Assembly (NCBI RefSeq): GCF_900143005.1
Contig: NZ_FRCS01000005.1
Span: 558,001-622,000, forward strand
DNA length: 64,000 nt
Source: Cryptosporangium aurantiacum
GTDB lineage: Bacteria > Actinomycetota > Actinomycetes > Mycobacteriales > Cryptosporangiaceae
Direction of reading: 5' to 3'
Under the pieces are notes generated by a model. It was not told the DNA's origin, did no database searches, and saw only the letters and a program-made list of their open reading frames with translations. The position numbers and the translations under genes were made by a program. How positions within the stretch are numbered: position 1 is the stretch's first letter; each line of letters begins with the position of its first letter. Shown here piece after piece: positions 41,232 through 49,189 of the stretch.

Positions 41232-43445
41232 TCAGGCAACGGAGTCGGCTCGGCGGTCCGGGAGCAGGAGCGCGAACTCGTCCGCGGGTACCGGGGCGCC
41301 GAGCGTCGCCAGGTTCGCACCGCACTCCCGGAGCCGCGTCCGCGACTCCACCCCAGTGACCACCGCACGGAGGCCCAGGCCGTGGGCCAGGCCGACGACC
41401 GCCCTGGTCAGGCCCGGGTCACAGCCCAGCGAACGGTCGAGCACGAGCGTGCGGAGCGGCAGCGTCCAGAGCGACCGTAATTCGGTGGGCCCTGCGCCGA
41501 CGTCGGCGATCGCGAGGCGGACGCCCAGCCCGGACAGCGCCTGCAACGGTGGTTCGACGGCGCCGACGTCGGCCACCAGCGCCGCCGCGGGCACGGCCAG
41601 CTCGAGCACCTCCGGCCGGATGCCACCAGCCACCAGGCACCGGGTGACCGCGCCGAGGAGTGCGGCGTCCGCGACGCTGGCGGCGCAGATCGGCACCGTG
41701 ACCGTGAGCCCCGGCGCGCTGTCGACCCAGGCGGCGGCGTCCGCGCAGGCGGTCTCCAGCACCCGCCGGTCCAGCGCGGTGAGCAGTCCCACCGCAACCG
41801 CGGCACCCTCGAACTCCGCCCGATCGAGTAACCCCCGCTCGCGGTGGCGCCACCGCAGGACGGCTTCCGCCCCCACGACCCGCTCCGACGACGGCTCGAC
41901 GATCGGCCGGTAGAGCACCTCGAACTCGTCTCGGTCGACGCCGGCCCGCAGGTCCTCCTCCAGCCGGTGCCGCGCCAGCGACCGCTCCGCGAGTTCCTGG
42001 TCGGCGACCCGGTACTGGTTCTTGCCCTCCTGTTTCGCCCGGTAGAGCGCCAGGTCGGCGTCCCGGAGCACGGCGTCGGCGGACGAGGACGGCTGCGCGG
42101 TCGCGATCCCGATGCTCACCCGCAACCCGACCGTCGACTCGCCGAGCGTCACCGGCCGGGCGACCCGGTCGAGGATCGCCTCCGCCACGGTCCTCGCGCC
42201 GGCCTCACCGCCCGGCAGCAGCACCGCGAACTCGTCACCACCCATCCGGGCGACGGTGTCCGCGCTCCCGATCGCGGCCCGCAGCCGCCGCGCGACCGTG
42301 ACCAGCAACTGGTCACCGGCGGCGTGCCCGCGCGAGTCGTTCACCGCCTTGAACCCGTCCAGGTCGACCAGCAGCACCGAGGGCGACCGATCGGTTGCCA
42401 GCGCGGCCTCGAGCCGCTCGGCGAACAGCGTCCGGTTGGCCAGCCCGGTCAGCGGGTCGTGAAATGCCTGGTAGGCGAGCTGCGCCCGCTGCCGGGTCAG
42501 CTCACCGGCCAGCCGGGCGTTCCGCTGCAGCGAGAGGAACTGCCGGGTCAGCACCGCCACCGCGAGCAAGAACAGCATCCCGGTGAGCACGAGGTTGATG
42601 TCCCGCGCGAGCGCTTGGTGCACCGCGGCGATCACCGCCAGCGCGAGCAGCACCAGATACGGCAGCGCCTGGGCGAGCGTCGTCGGGTACTCCCAGTTCG
42701 CGCGGCGGGCGAACATCGGCATCGGCAGCAGCGCGGCCCGGCCGATCAGCGCGGTCCCGAGGAACATCGCACCGCCGGCGACGGTCTCCGGCGCGGGGTC
42801 ACCGGCCAGCGCGACGAACCCCGCGGCCAGCGCCCCGAACGCCATCACCGCGATGCCACCGGCGAACGAGCCGAGCGACGTCGGACCGTTCTGGGTGCGC
42901 CCGAGCATGATCGGCAACGCCGCGGACAGCAGCACCAGCAGCGACCCGGACAGCGTGATCAGCGCCAGCGCGCCCGGGGCGTCCAGGTCGACGGCGGGGT
43001 CGACCCCGAACAGCGCGGCCCAGGCGAGCGTGGCCAGCGACAGTCCGACCGCCGCGCCGTCGATCAGCATCCGCACCGCCGAAGCCCGGTTCAGCCGCAG
43101 CCCCGGAACCATCAGGAGCGTCACCACCGCACACGCCAGCGCGAGCTGAGCGACCAGCGCCAGCGCACCCATCCGCACGCCGAGCGACGCCCCGGCCAGC
43201 AGCCCGATCTCGTTGCAGGCGAGCGCCAGCCCCCACAGCCCCAGCGCGACGACGCTGAGCACCCGCCAGCGCCGCTGCGCGCCGGTGAGTTCACGGGCCC
43301 GCCGGACGAAGTGCCGAGTGGCCCAGGTCGTCACCAGCAGTAACCCGAGGTTCTCGACGTGCAGCGCACCGGCGGGCAGCATCACGAGCGAGACCTGGAA
43401 GGCCACGCTGAGCGCCAAAACCCCGGTGAGCCAGCCACGTCGCAT
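41232..43445 (-). CDS. Membrane GGDEF protein with degenerate EAL domain
   Basis: The 737-residue paralogue of the following gene has similar membrane helices and an intact GGDEF (RMGGDEF near 401). Its EAL domain has lost nearly every catalytic feature: VTVPICAAS where N is needed, LELAVPAA for E-x-T-E, IADVGAG for DDFGTG, LVLDRS for KID and VVTGVE for AEGVE, although EAVLRW near 526 survives. It is therefore predicted to be a diguanylate cyclase only, with the EAL part perhaps a binding or regulatory module. It is the first gene of the pair. Confidence 0.9.
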   Translation of the reverse strand: MRRGWLTGVLALSVAFQVSLVMLPAGALHVENLGLLLVTTWATRHFVRRARELTGAQRRWRVLSVVALGLWGLALACNEIGLLAGASLGVRMGALALVAQLALACAVVTLLMVPGLRLNRASAVRMLIDGAAVGLSLATLAWAALFGVDPAVDLDAPGALALITLSGSLLVLLSAALPIMLGRTQNGPTSLGSFAGGIAVMAFGALAAGFVALAGDPAPETVAGGAMFLGTALIGRAALLPMPMFARRANWEYPTTLAQALPYLVLLALAVIAAVHQALARDINLVLTGMLFLLAVAVLTRQFLSLQRNARLAGELTRQRAQLAYQAFHDPLTGLANRTLFAERLEAALATDRSPSVLLVDLDGFKAVNDSRGHAAGDQLLVTVARRLRAAIGSADTVARMGGDEFAVLLPGGEAGARTVAEAILDRVARPVTLGESTVGLRVSIGIATAQPSSSADAVLRDADLALYRAKQEGKNQYRVADQELAERSLARHRLEEDLRAGVDRDEFEVLYRPIVEPSSERVVGAEAVLRWRHRERGLLDRAEFEGAAVAVGLLTALDRRVLETACADAAAWVDSAPGLTVTVPICAASVADAALLGAVTRCLVAGGIRPEVLELAVPAAALVADVGAVEPPLQALSGLGVRLAIADVGAGPTELRSLWTLPLRTLVLDRSLGCDPGLTRAVVGLAHGLGLRAVVTGVESRTRLRECGANLATLGAPVPADEFALLLPDRRADSVA

Positions 43446-43803
43446 CGCTCGACCCCGCCCTCCGCGCCGACCGGGTGGCAGTCCGGTCAGGCTTCCGATG
43501 GACAGTTGAATCGCGACTCTATGACCGACCGGCCCCGGGAAACACCCCGTTCACGCGGGTATGCGTGGGCCACCCTCGCACGGCCTCGCGTTTAATCGAT
43601 CACTGTGACGTATCTCGCAGCTACGCTCCGACGTTGGAGACGGCCGAGCCCGCGCGAGCGTACGCCGGGGAACGCAGTGATTCCACACCGGACCGCTGTC
43701 CACCCCGGCTCTTCCAGCGGCGGAGCACCGACCGGCGGTCGGCGCTCCCCGGCGCACAGGTCCGAGCCGCACCACCGCACTACGCGGCAGAGGTCGACCT
43801 CCG
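43446..43803. other. Intergenic region without a recognised gene
   Basis: This 358-base stretch should contain the promoter of the tandem GGDEF operon on its left. Short frames on both strands look like chance. I see no convincing riboswitch, RNA gene or repeat. Confidence 0.4.
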
Positions 43804-44196
43804 TCACGACGTCGGCGGCTCGTCCTTTCCTGCCTCCTCCAACGCGTCGGCTTCCTCCTTGGTCTTGTGTACGGCGCCCTCGGAGTGCTCGGGCGGCCCG
43901 TAGACCGTGTAGAGCACCAGCGGGTTCGGACCGGTGTTCACGAAGTTGTGCTTCCTATTGGCCGGGACGACGACCAGGTCACCGGCGGCGACCTTGCGGG
44001 TCTGGCCGGAGACCCTGGCCTCGCCGACCCCGCTGACGAACGTGAGGATCTGGTCGGTGTCCGGGTGGACCTCCTCGCCGATCTCTCCGCCCGGCGGAAT
44101 GGTCATGATGACGAGCTGGCTGTGTTCGCCGGTCCAGAGCACGCGGCGAAAGTCGGGGCTCTTTTCGGCAACAGTGGCGATCGTGAAGTGCTCCAT
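43804..44196 (-). CDS. Cupin-domain protein
   Basis: The 130-residue protein is a single cupin: PGGEIGEEVHPDTDQILTFV holds the first metal-binding cluster (Glu, His, Asp) and GDLVVVPANRKHNFVN the second with its His. The C-terminal ~25 residues are charged (HKTKEEADALEEAGKDE) and probably disordered. Such small cupins are often isomerases, dioxygenases or stress proteins, and nothing here singles one out. It is divergent from the aldehyde dehydrogenase gene. Confidence 0.8.
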   Translation of the reverse strand: MEHFTIATVAEKSPDFRRVLWTGEHSQLVIMTIPPGGEIGEEVHPDTDQILTFVSGVGEARVSGQTRKVAAGDLVVVPANRKHNFVNTGPNPLVLYTVYGPPEHSEGAVHKTKEEADALEEAGKDEPPTS

Positions 44197-44356
44197 GCGC
44201 CGGTCTCTTCCCCCGATGCCCCGCGGTTACACCGAGTGGAACGGATCGCGTGACAGCCGTTCCGATTACCGGAATCGTGGCTGGACACCCTGGCATTGAC
44301 CGGGTGCCATACGCCCTACCGAATCACCGCTCGACTCCGCGAAGGAGATGGACACG

Positions 44357-45817
44357 ATGGGTCTGCTGGACAGCGCGGTCTGGGAGGGCAAGATCTACCT
44401 CGACGGGTGGACCGCGGGCGGCGCCGAACCCGCCCCGTCGGTAGCGCCCGCCACCGGCAAGGAGTTGGGGCTGGTCGGCCGGGCCTCGGTGTCCGACGTC
44501 CGGCGCGCAGCCGCCTCGGCGGAGGAGGCCCAGAAAGCGTGGGCGGCGCTGCCGTACCCCGAGCGAGCCGCCGTCCTGCGGCGGGCCGGTGACCTGTTCC
44601 GCGAGCACGCCGAGGAGATCTCCGGCTGGCTGATTCGAGAGGGTGGCGCGATCCCCGGGCGGGCCGGGTTCGAGATCGACACCGCTGCTCAGGAGTGTTA
44701 CGAGGCGTCCGCGCTGGCGTCGGCGCCGTACGGCGAGATGCTCCGCTCGGCGCTGCCGCGCTACAGCCTGGCCCGGCAGCTGCCGGTCGGCGTCGTCGGC
44801 GTCATCGCGCCGTTCAACGTCCCGATCATCCTGGCGATCCGGGCGATCGCCCCGGCGCTGGCGCTCGGCAACGCGGTCCTGTTCAAGCCGGATCCGCGCA
44901 CCGCGGTGTGCGGCGGCGTGACGATCGTCCGGGTCCTGGAGGAGGCCGGGCTGCCGTCCGGAGTGCTGTCGTTCCTGCCCGGCGGTGTGGACGTCGGCGA
45001 GGCCGTGATCACGGACCCGGCGACACGGGTGATCGCGTTCACCGGGTCGACGAGGGCCGGGCGCCGGATCGGCGAGCTGGCCGGTAAGCACCTCAAGCGC
45101 ACGCACCTCGAACTGGGTGGCAACTCCGCGCTGATCGTGCTGGACGACGTCGATCCGGCGGAGGTCGTCTCGGCCGCGGCGTGGGGATCGTTCTTCAACC
45201 AGGGTCAGGTGTGCATGACGACCGGTCGGCACCTGGTCGCGGCCGGGGTCGCCGACGACTACATCGCCGCGCTCGCGGAGCGGGCCAACCACTTGCCGGT
45301 CGGCGACCCGGCGACCGAGCAGGTCGCGCTCGGCCCGGTGATCGACGCCCAGCAGCGCGACAACATCCACGCGCGGGTCACCGCGAGCGTCGAGCAGGGT
45401 GCGCGGCTGGCCGCGGGCGGCACGTACGAGGGTCTGTTCTACCGGCCGACCGTGCTCGCGGACATCCCGACGACCGCGCCGGGCTGGGCGGAGGAGATCT
45501 TCGGTCCGGTCGCACCGGTTCGCCGGTTCTCGACCGTCGAGGAGGCGATCGCGCTGGCGGCGGACTCGGAATACGGGTTGTCGCTGGGCATCATGACCCG
45601 TGACGTCGCGAAGGCGCTGGACATCGCGGCACAGATCCCGTCCGGCGCCGTGCACATCAACGACCAGACCGTGAACGACGAGGCCGTGATCCCGTTCGGC
45701 GGCGTCGGCGCTTCCGGCACCGGTTCGCGCCACGGCGGGGGCCGCGCCAACCTCGAGGCGTTCACCGAGACGCAGTGGGTGACACTCCGCTCGACCCCCG
45801 CGCAGTATCCGTTCTAG
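44357..45817 (+). CDS. Aldehyde dehydrogenase, benzaldehyde-dehydrogenase-like
   Basis: The 486-residue enzyme oxidises an aldehyde with NAD(P). LELGGNS near residue 251 carries the general-base Glu and GQVCMTTGRH near 286 the nucleophilic Cys; GVVGVIAPFNVP binds cofactor. The sequence style (YSLARQLPVGVVGVIAPFNV) resembles aromatic-aldehyde dehydrogenases. An ATG at 44348 is too close to the AAGGAG, so the ATG at 44357 is preferred. It lies 44 bases before dprE1 and may be co-transcribed, but no functional link is obvious. Confidence 0.88.
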   Translation: MGLLDSAVWEGKIYLDGWTAGGAEPAPSVAPATGKELGLVGRASVSDVRRAAASAEEAQKAWAALPYPERAAVLRRAGDLFREHAEEISGWLIREGGAIPGRAGFEIDTAAQECYEASALASAPYGEMLRSALPRYSLARQLPVGVVGVIAPFNVPIILAIRAIAPALALGNAVLFKPDPRTAVCGGVTIVRVLEEAGLPSGVLSFLPGGVDVGEAVITDPATRVIAFTGSTRAGRRIGELAGKHLKRTHLELGGNSALIVLDDVDPAEVVSAAAWGSFFNQGQVCMTTGRHLVAAGVADDYIAALAERANHLPVGDPATEQVALGPVIDAQQRDNIHARVTASVEQGARLAAGGTYEGLFYRPTVLADIPTTAPGWAEEIFGPVAPVRRFSTVEEAIALAADSEYGLSLGIMTRDVAKALDIAAQIPSGAVHINDQTVNDEAVIPFGGVGASGTGSRHGGGRANLEAFTETQWVTLRSTPAQYPF

Positions 45818-45861
45818 CCATCGACCCCTACTGGACAGTAGGGATGTGGCAGGGTGGCCGG

Positions 45862-47214
45862 GTGACTTCTCAGCGGCGACTACTCGCAGGTTGGGGCGCG
45901 ACCGCTCCGACCGCTGCGGACGTGACGTCTCCGGCCACCCTGGACGAAGTGGTCAAGGCCGTCGGCGATGCCCCGGCGAGGGGTGTTCTCCCCCGAGGGC
46001 TGGGCCGCAGCTACGGCGACGCCGCTCAGAACGCCGGCGGCCTGGTCGTCGACCTCACGCAGTGCACCCGCGTGCGCCGCTTCGACGTCGAGGCAGGAGT
46101 CATCGACGTCGAAGCGGGGCTGAGCCTGCACACGCTGATGCGGCAGGTCCTCCCGTTCGGCTGGTTCGTTCCGGTCACCCCTGGGACGCGGTACGTCACG
46201 GTCGGCGGTGCGATCGGCGCCGACATCCACGGGAAGAACCACCACGTCGAGGGCACGTTCGCCCAGCACGTCCGGAGCATCGACCTGCTCCTCGCCTCCG
46301 GTGAGGTACGAACGCTCACGCCGGAGGACGACGCGTTCTGGGCCACCGCGGGCGGCATGGGCCTGACCGGCATCGTGCTCGCCGCCACGATCCAGCTGCT
46401 CCCGGTCGAGACCAGCCTGATGTCCGTCGACACCGAGCGCGCGCCGAACCTGGACGCGCTGCTCTCCCGGCTGGAAGCCACCGACGACCGGTACCGCTAC
46501 TCGGTCGCCTGGATCGACCTGCTGGCCCGCGGCGCCCGGATGGGCCGCTCGGTGATCACCCGCGGCGACCACGCCCGGCTGGACCAGTTGCCCCGCCGGA
46601 AACGGGCCGAGCCGTTCGCGTTCAGCCCGCATCCGCTGGCGTCGATGCCGGCCGGCATCGTGCCGCCGGGCCTGCTGAACAAGGCGACGGTCGCGGCGTT
46701 CAACGAGCTCTGGTACCGCAAAGCACCGGCCGACAAGCGCGGCCAGCTGCAGAGCATCGCCGCGTTCTTCCACCCGCTGGACCTCGTCGAGCGCTGGAAC
46801 CGCATCTACGGCCGCCCCGGTCTGGTGCAGTACCAGTTCGCGGTGCCCTACGGCGCCGAGGACGTCGTCCGGACCGCGGTCGACCGGCTGAGCGCCGCCG
46901 GGTCCCCCGCGTTCCTCGCCGTGCTCAAGCGGTTCGGCGCGGGCAACCAGGGGCCGCTCTCGTTCCCCACGCCCGGCTGGACCCTCGCGCTGGACCTCCC
47001 GACGAACATGACCGGTTTGGCGCGGCTGCTGGACGGCCTGGACGAGCTGGTCGTCGCCGCGGGCGGCCGGATCTACCTGGCGAAGGACTCGCGGCTGCGG
47101 CCGGAACTGCTCCCGGCGATGTATCCCCGGCTGGACGAGTGGCGGGCCGTCCGGTCCACGCTCGATCCGGCCGGTCTTTTCGCGTCCGATCTGTCGAGGA
47201 GGCTGGACCTGTGA
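45862..47214 (+). CDS. dprE1: Decaprenylphosphoryl-ribose 2-oxidase (DprE1 homologue)
   Basis: The 450-residue flavoprotein oxidises decaprenyl-phospho-ribose at C2, the first step of epimerisation to decaprenyl-phospho-arabinose. It has RGLGRSYGDAAQN, the FAD-binding TVGGAIGADIHGKNHH with its conserved His near residue 123, YQFAVP and KDSRLRPE, and aligns with mycobacterial DprE1 almost end to end. At the position of the benzothiazinone-target Cys387 it has Ala (GWTLALD, residue 376). The GTG at 45862 matches the homologue's N-terminus; an ATG six codons upstream is possible. The dprE2 start overlaps its stop as GTGA. Confidence 0.88.
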   Translation: MTSQRRLLAGWGATAPTAADVTSPATLDEVVKAVGDAPARGVLPRGLGRSYGDAAQNAGGLVVDLTQCTRVRRFDVEAGVIDVEAGLSLHTLMRQVLPFGWFVPVTPGTRYVTVGGAIGADIHGKNHHVEGTFAQHVRSIDLLLASGEVRTLTPEDDAFWATAGGMGLTGIVLAATIQLLPVETSLMSVDTERAPNLDALLSRLEATDDRYRYSVAWIDLLARGARMGRSVITRGDHARLDQLPRRKRAEPFAFSPHPLASMPAGIVPPGLLNKATVAAFNELWYRKAPADKRGQLQSIAAFFHPLDLVERWNRIYGRPGLVQYQFAVPYGAEDVVRTAVDRLSAAGSPAFLAVLKRFGAGNQGPLSFPTPGWTLALDLPTNMTGLARLLDGLDELVVAAGGRIYLAKDSRLRPELLPAMYPRLDEWRAVRSTLDPAGLFASDLSRRLDL

Positions 47215-47963
47215 TCAACGCCCTGGGCTCGCCGCAGTCGCTGCTGCTGCTCGGTGGCACCTCGGAGATCGGGTTGGCGCTCGCGCACAAGCTGATCGCC
47301 GACCGCTGCCGCCGGGTGGTGCTGGCCGGTCGGCCGTCGGCCGCCCTCGACTCGGCCGCCGACGATCTCCGGGCCGCCGGTGCGCAGGTCGAGGTTCTCC
47401 CGTTCGACGCTTCCGACCCCGAGGCCCATCCCGCCCTGGTCGAAAAAGCCTTTGTGGACGACGTCGATCTCGCCGTTCTTGCGTTCGGTGTCCTGGGTGA
47501 CCAGTCGGAAGCCGAGCGCGACGCCGCCCACGCCGTTCACATCGCCGCGACGAACTACGTCGGCGCGCTGTCGGTCACGGTGCCGGTCTCGCAGGCGATG
47601 CAGCGGCAGGGTCACGGCGCGATCGTCGTGCTCTCCAGCGTCGCGGGCGAGCGCCCCCGGAAGGCGAACTTCGTCTACGGGTCCTCGAAGGCGGGCCTGG
47701 ACGCCTTCGCGACCGGCTTGGGGGACGCACTGCAGGGCACCGGCGTCCACGTGATGGTCGTCCGGCCCGGCTTCGTCCGGACGAAGATGACCGCGCACCT
47801 GGAGCCGGCACCGCTCTCCACCACTCCGGAGCAGGTCGCGGACGCGATCGTCCACGGCTTGCGCCGTCGCAAAGAGACGATCTGGGTTCCCGGGGCAATG
47901 CGGTTCGTGATGAGCGCTCTGCGTCACGTACCGCGCCCGATCTTCCGAAAACTCCCGGTCTGA
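47211..47963 (+). CDS. dprE2: Decaprenylphosphoryl-2-keto-erythro-pentose reductase (DprE2 homologue)
   Basis: The 250-residue SDR has an atypical nucleotide motif LLLGGTSEIG, an active-site VLSSVAGERPRKANFVYGSSK with Ser, Tyr and Lys, and the DprE2-like tail RRKETIWVPG. It reduces the DprE1 product with NADH to give decaprenyl-phospho-arabinose. AGGAGG lies eight bases before its GTG and the start overlaps the dprE1 stop, so the two are co-translated as expected for partner enzymes. Confidence 0.88.
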   Translation: MINALGSPQSLLLLGGTSEIGLALAHKLIADRCRRVVLAGRPSAALDSAADDLRAAGAQVEVLPFDASDPEAHPALVEKAFVDDVDLAVLAFGVLGDQSEAERDAAHAVHIAATNYVGALSVTVPVSQAMQRQGHGAIVVLSSVAGERPRKANFVYGSSKAGLDAFATGLGDALQGTGVHVMVVRPGFVRTKMTAHLEPAPLSTTPEQVADAIVHGLRRRKETIWVPGAMRFVMSALRHVPRPIFRKLPV

Positions 47964-48124
47964 GCGCTCCGGAGACCCCCCGAGAAATCAGGCAGAACCA
48001 CCAAGGCGCAACACCCTATTCGCTTACCATCACGGAACGGCAACGTGGCCCACACGCTGCCCGTACTGCCGATGCATCCGCTGAGTTCCGGGTTCCGACC
48101 GCGGTCGGCGGCGAAGGAGTACGT

Positions 48125-49189
48125 GTGAGGGAGACGGCCACGGCCGCGGGTGCCGACACCGGCACGCAGGCCGATCCGGAAGTCACCAGATCGAGCGACG
48201 CTTCTGCTGCCCAGCGTCCACCCGGCGCCGTCGCGCTGGCGCCCGCCGATGCGGACGCCGCGGCCGACGCCGTCGAGGTGACGAGCCGCGTCGAAGGGCT
48301 GAGCCTGGGTCGCCGGAGCTGGGCGTTCGCGCAGTCGCTCCGTCCACGGCAGTGGATCAAAAACGTGCTGGTGTTCGCCGCTCCACTGGCGGCGGGGCGG
48401 CTCTGGGACGTGCCGATCCTGCTCGACACGCTGGTCGCGCTGGGGGCGTTCGTGGCCGCGTCGGCCGGTGGATACCTGATCAACGACGCCCGTGACGTCG
48501 AGCGCGACCGCGCTCACCCGAGCAAGCGTCGCCGGCCGATCGCCCGCGGAGACGTGCCGCTCTCGCTGGCGTACACGGCCGGGGTCGTGCTGCTGCTCGC
48601 TGCGGTCAGCGTCCCAGCGCTCACCGGCTACGGCGAGCTCGCGATCTGCGTCGGCGTGTACGTGGGCTGCACGACCCTCTACAGCAACTGGCTGAAGCAC
48701 GAGCCGGTCGTCGACCTGGCGCTGGTCGCCGCGGGGTTCCTGCTGCGGTCGATGGCCGGAGGCCTGGCCGCGGACATCCCGCTGTCGCGCTGGTTCCTGA
48801 TCGTTGCCGCGTTCGGCAGCCTGTTCATGGTGGCCGGCAAGCGGTACTCGGAGATCGTGACGCTCGGGGACGACCAGGGGACGCGGCCCTCGCTGCGGGA
48901 GTATTCGGCCAGCTATCTGCGGTTCGTCTGGAGCACGTCGGCGGGTGTGGTGATCGCCGCATACTGCCTCTGGGCGTTCGAGGTCGCAGACGAGCGGGCC
49001 GGTGAGACGACGGCCCCGTGGACGTCGTTGTCGATTGCACCCCTGGTGCTGGGGCTGCTGAAGTATGCCCGCGACATCGACCGCGGACAGACCGGTGAGC
49101 CGGAGGAAATAGTGTTACGCGACAAGGTACTGCTGGCGCTCGGTGGAGCGTGGTTGGTGCTTTTCGGGCTGGGTGTACTGCATGTCTGA
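48125..49189 (+). CDS. ubiA: Decaprenyl-phosphate phosphoribosyltransferase, UbiA family
   Basis: The 354-residue membrane enzyme has a disordered ~75-residue N-terminus, then [19 protein letters not shown] and NDARDVERD near residue 119, the Mg-binding Asp-rich motif, followed by [10 protein letters not shown]. About eight membrane helices follow. These are the marks of the enzyme that joins 5-phosphoribose diphosphate to decaprenyl phosphate, supplying the substrate for DprE1/DprE2. AAGGAG precedes the GTG. The next gene's start overlaps its stop by eight bases. Confidence 0.85.
   Translation: MRETATAAGADTGTQADPEVTRSSDASAAQRPPGAVALAPADADAAADAVEVTSRVEGLSLGRRSWAFAQSLRPRQWIKNVLVFAAPLAAGRLWDVPILLDTLVALGAFVAASAGGYLINDARDVERDRAHPSKRRRPIARGDVPLSLAYTAGVVLLLAAVSVPALTGYGELAICVGVYVGCTTLYSNWLKHEPVVDLALVAAGFLLRSMAGGLAADIPLSRWFLIVAAFGSLFMVAGKRYSEIVTLGDDQGTRPSLREYSASYLRFVWSTSAGVVIAAYCLWAFEVADERAGETTAPWTSLSIAPLVLGLLKYARDIDRGQTGEPEEIVLRDKVLLALGGAWLVLFGLGVLHV

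Noticed and set aside
43446-43803. A cyclic-di-GMP riboswitch before the tandem GGDEF operon
   Set aside because: I looked for a conserved two-helix aptamer layout and saw none; only short chance frames are present.
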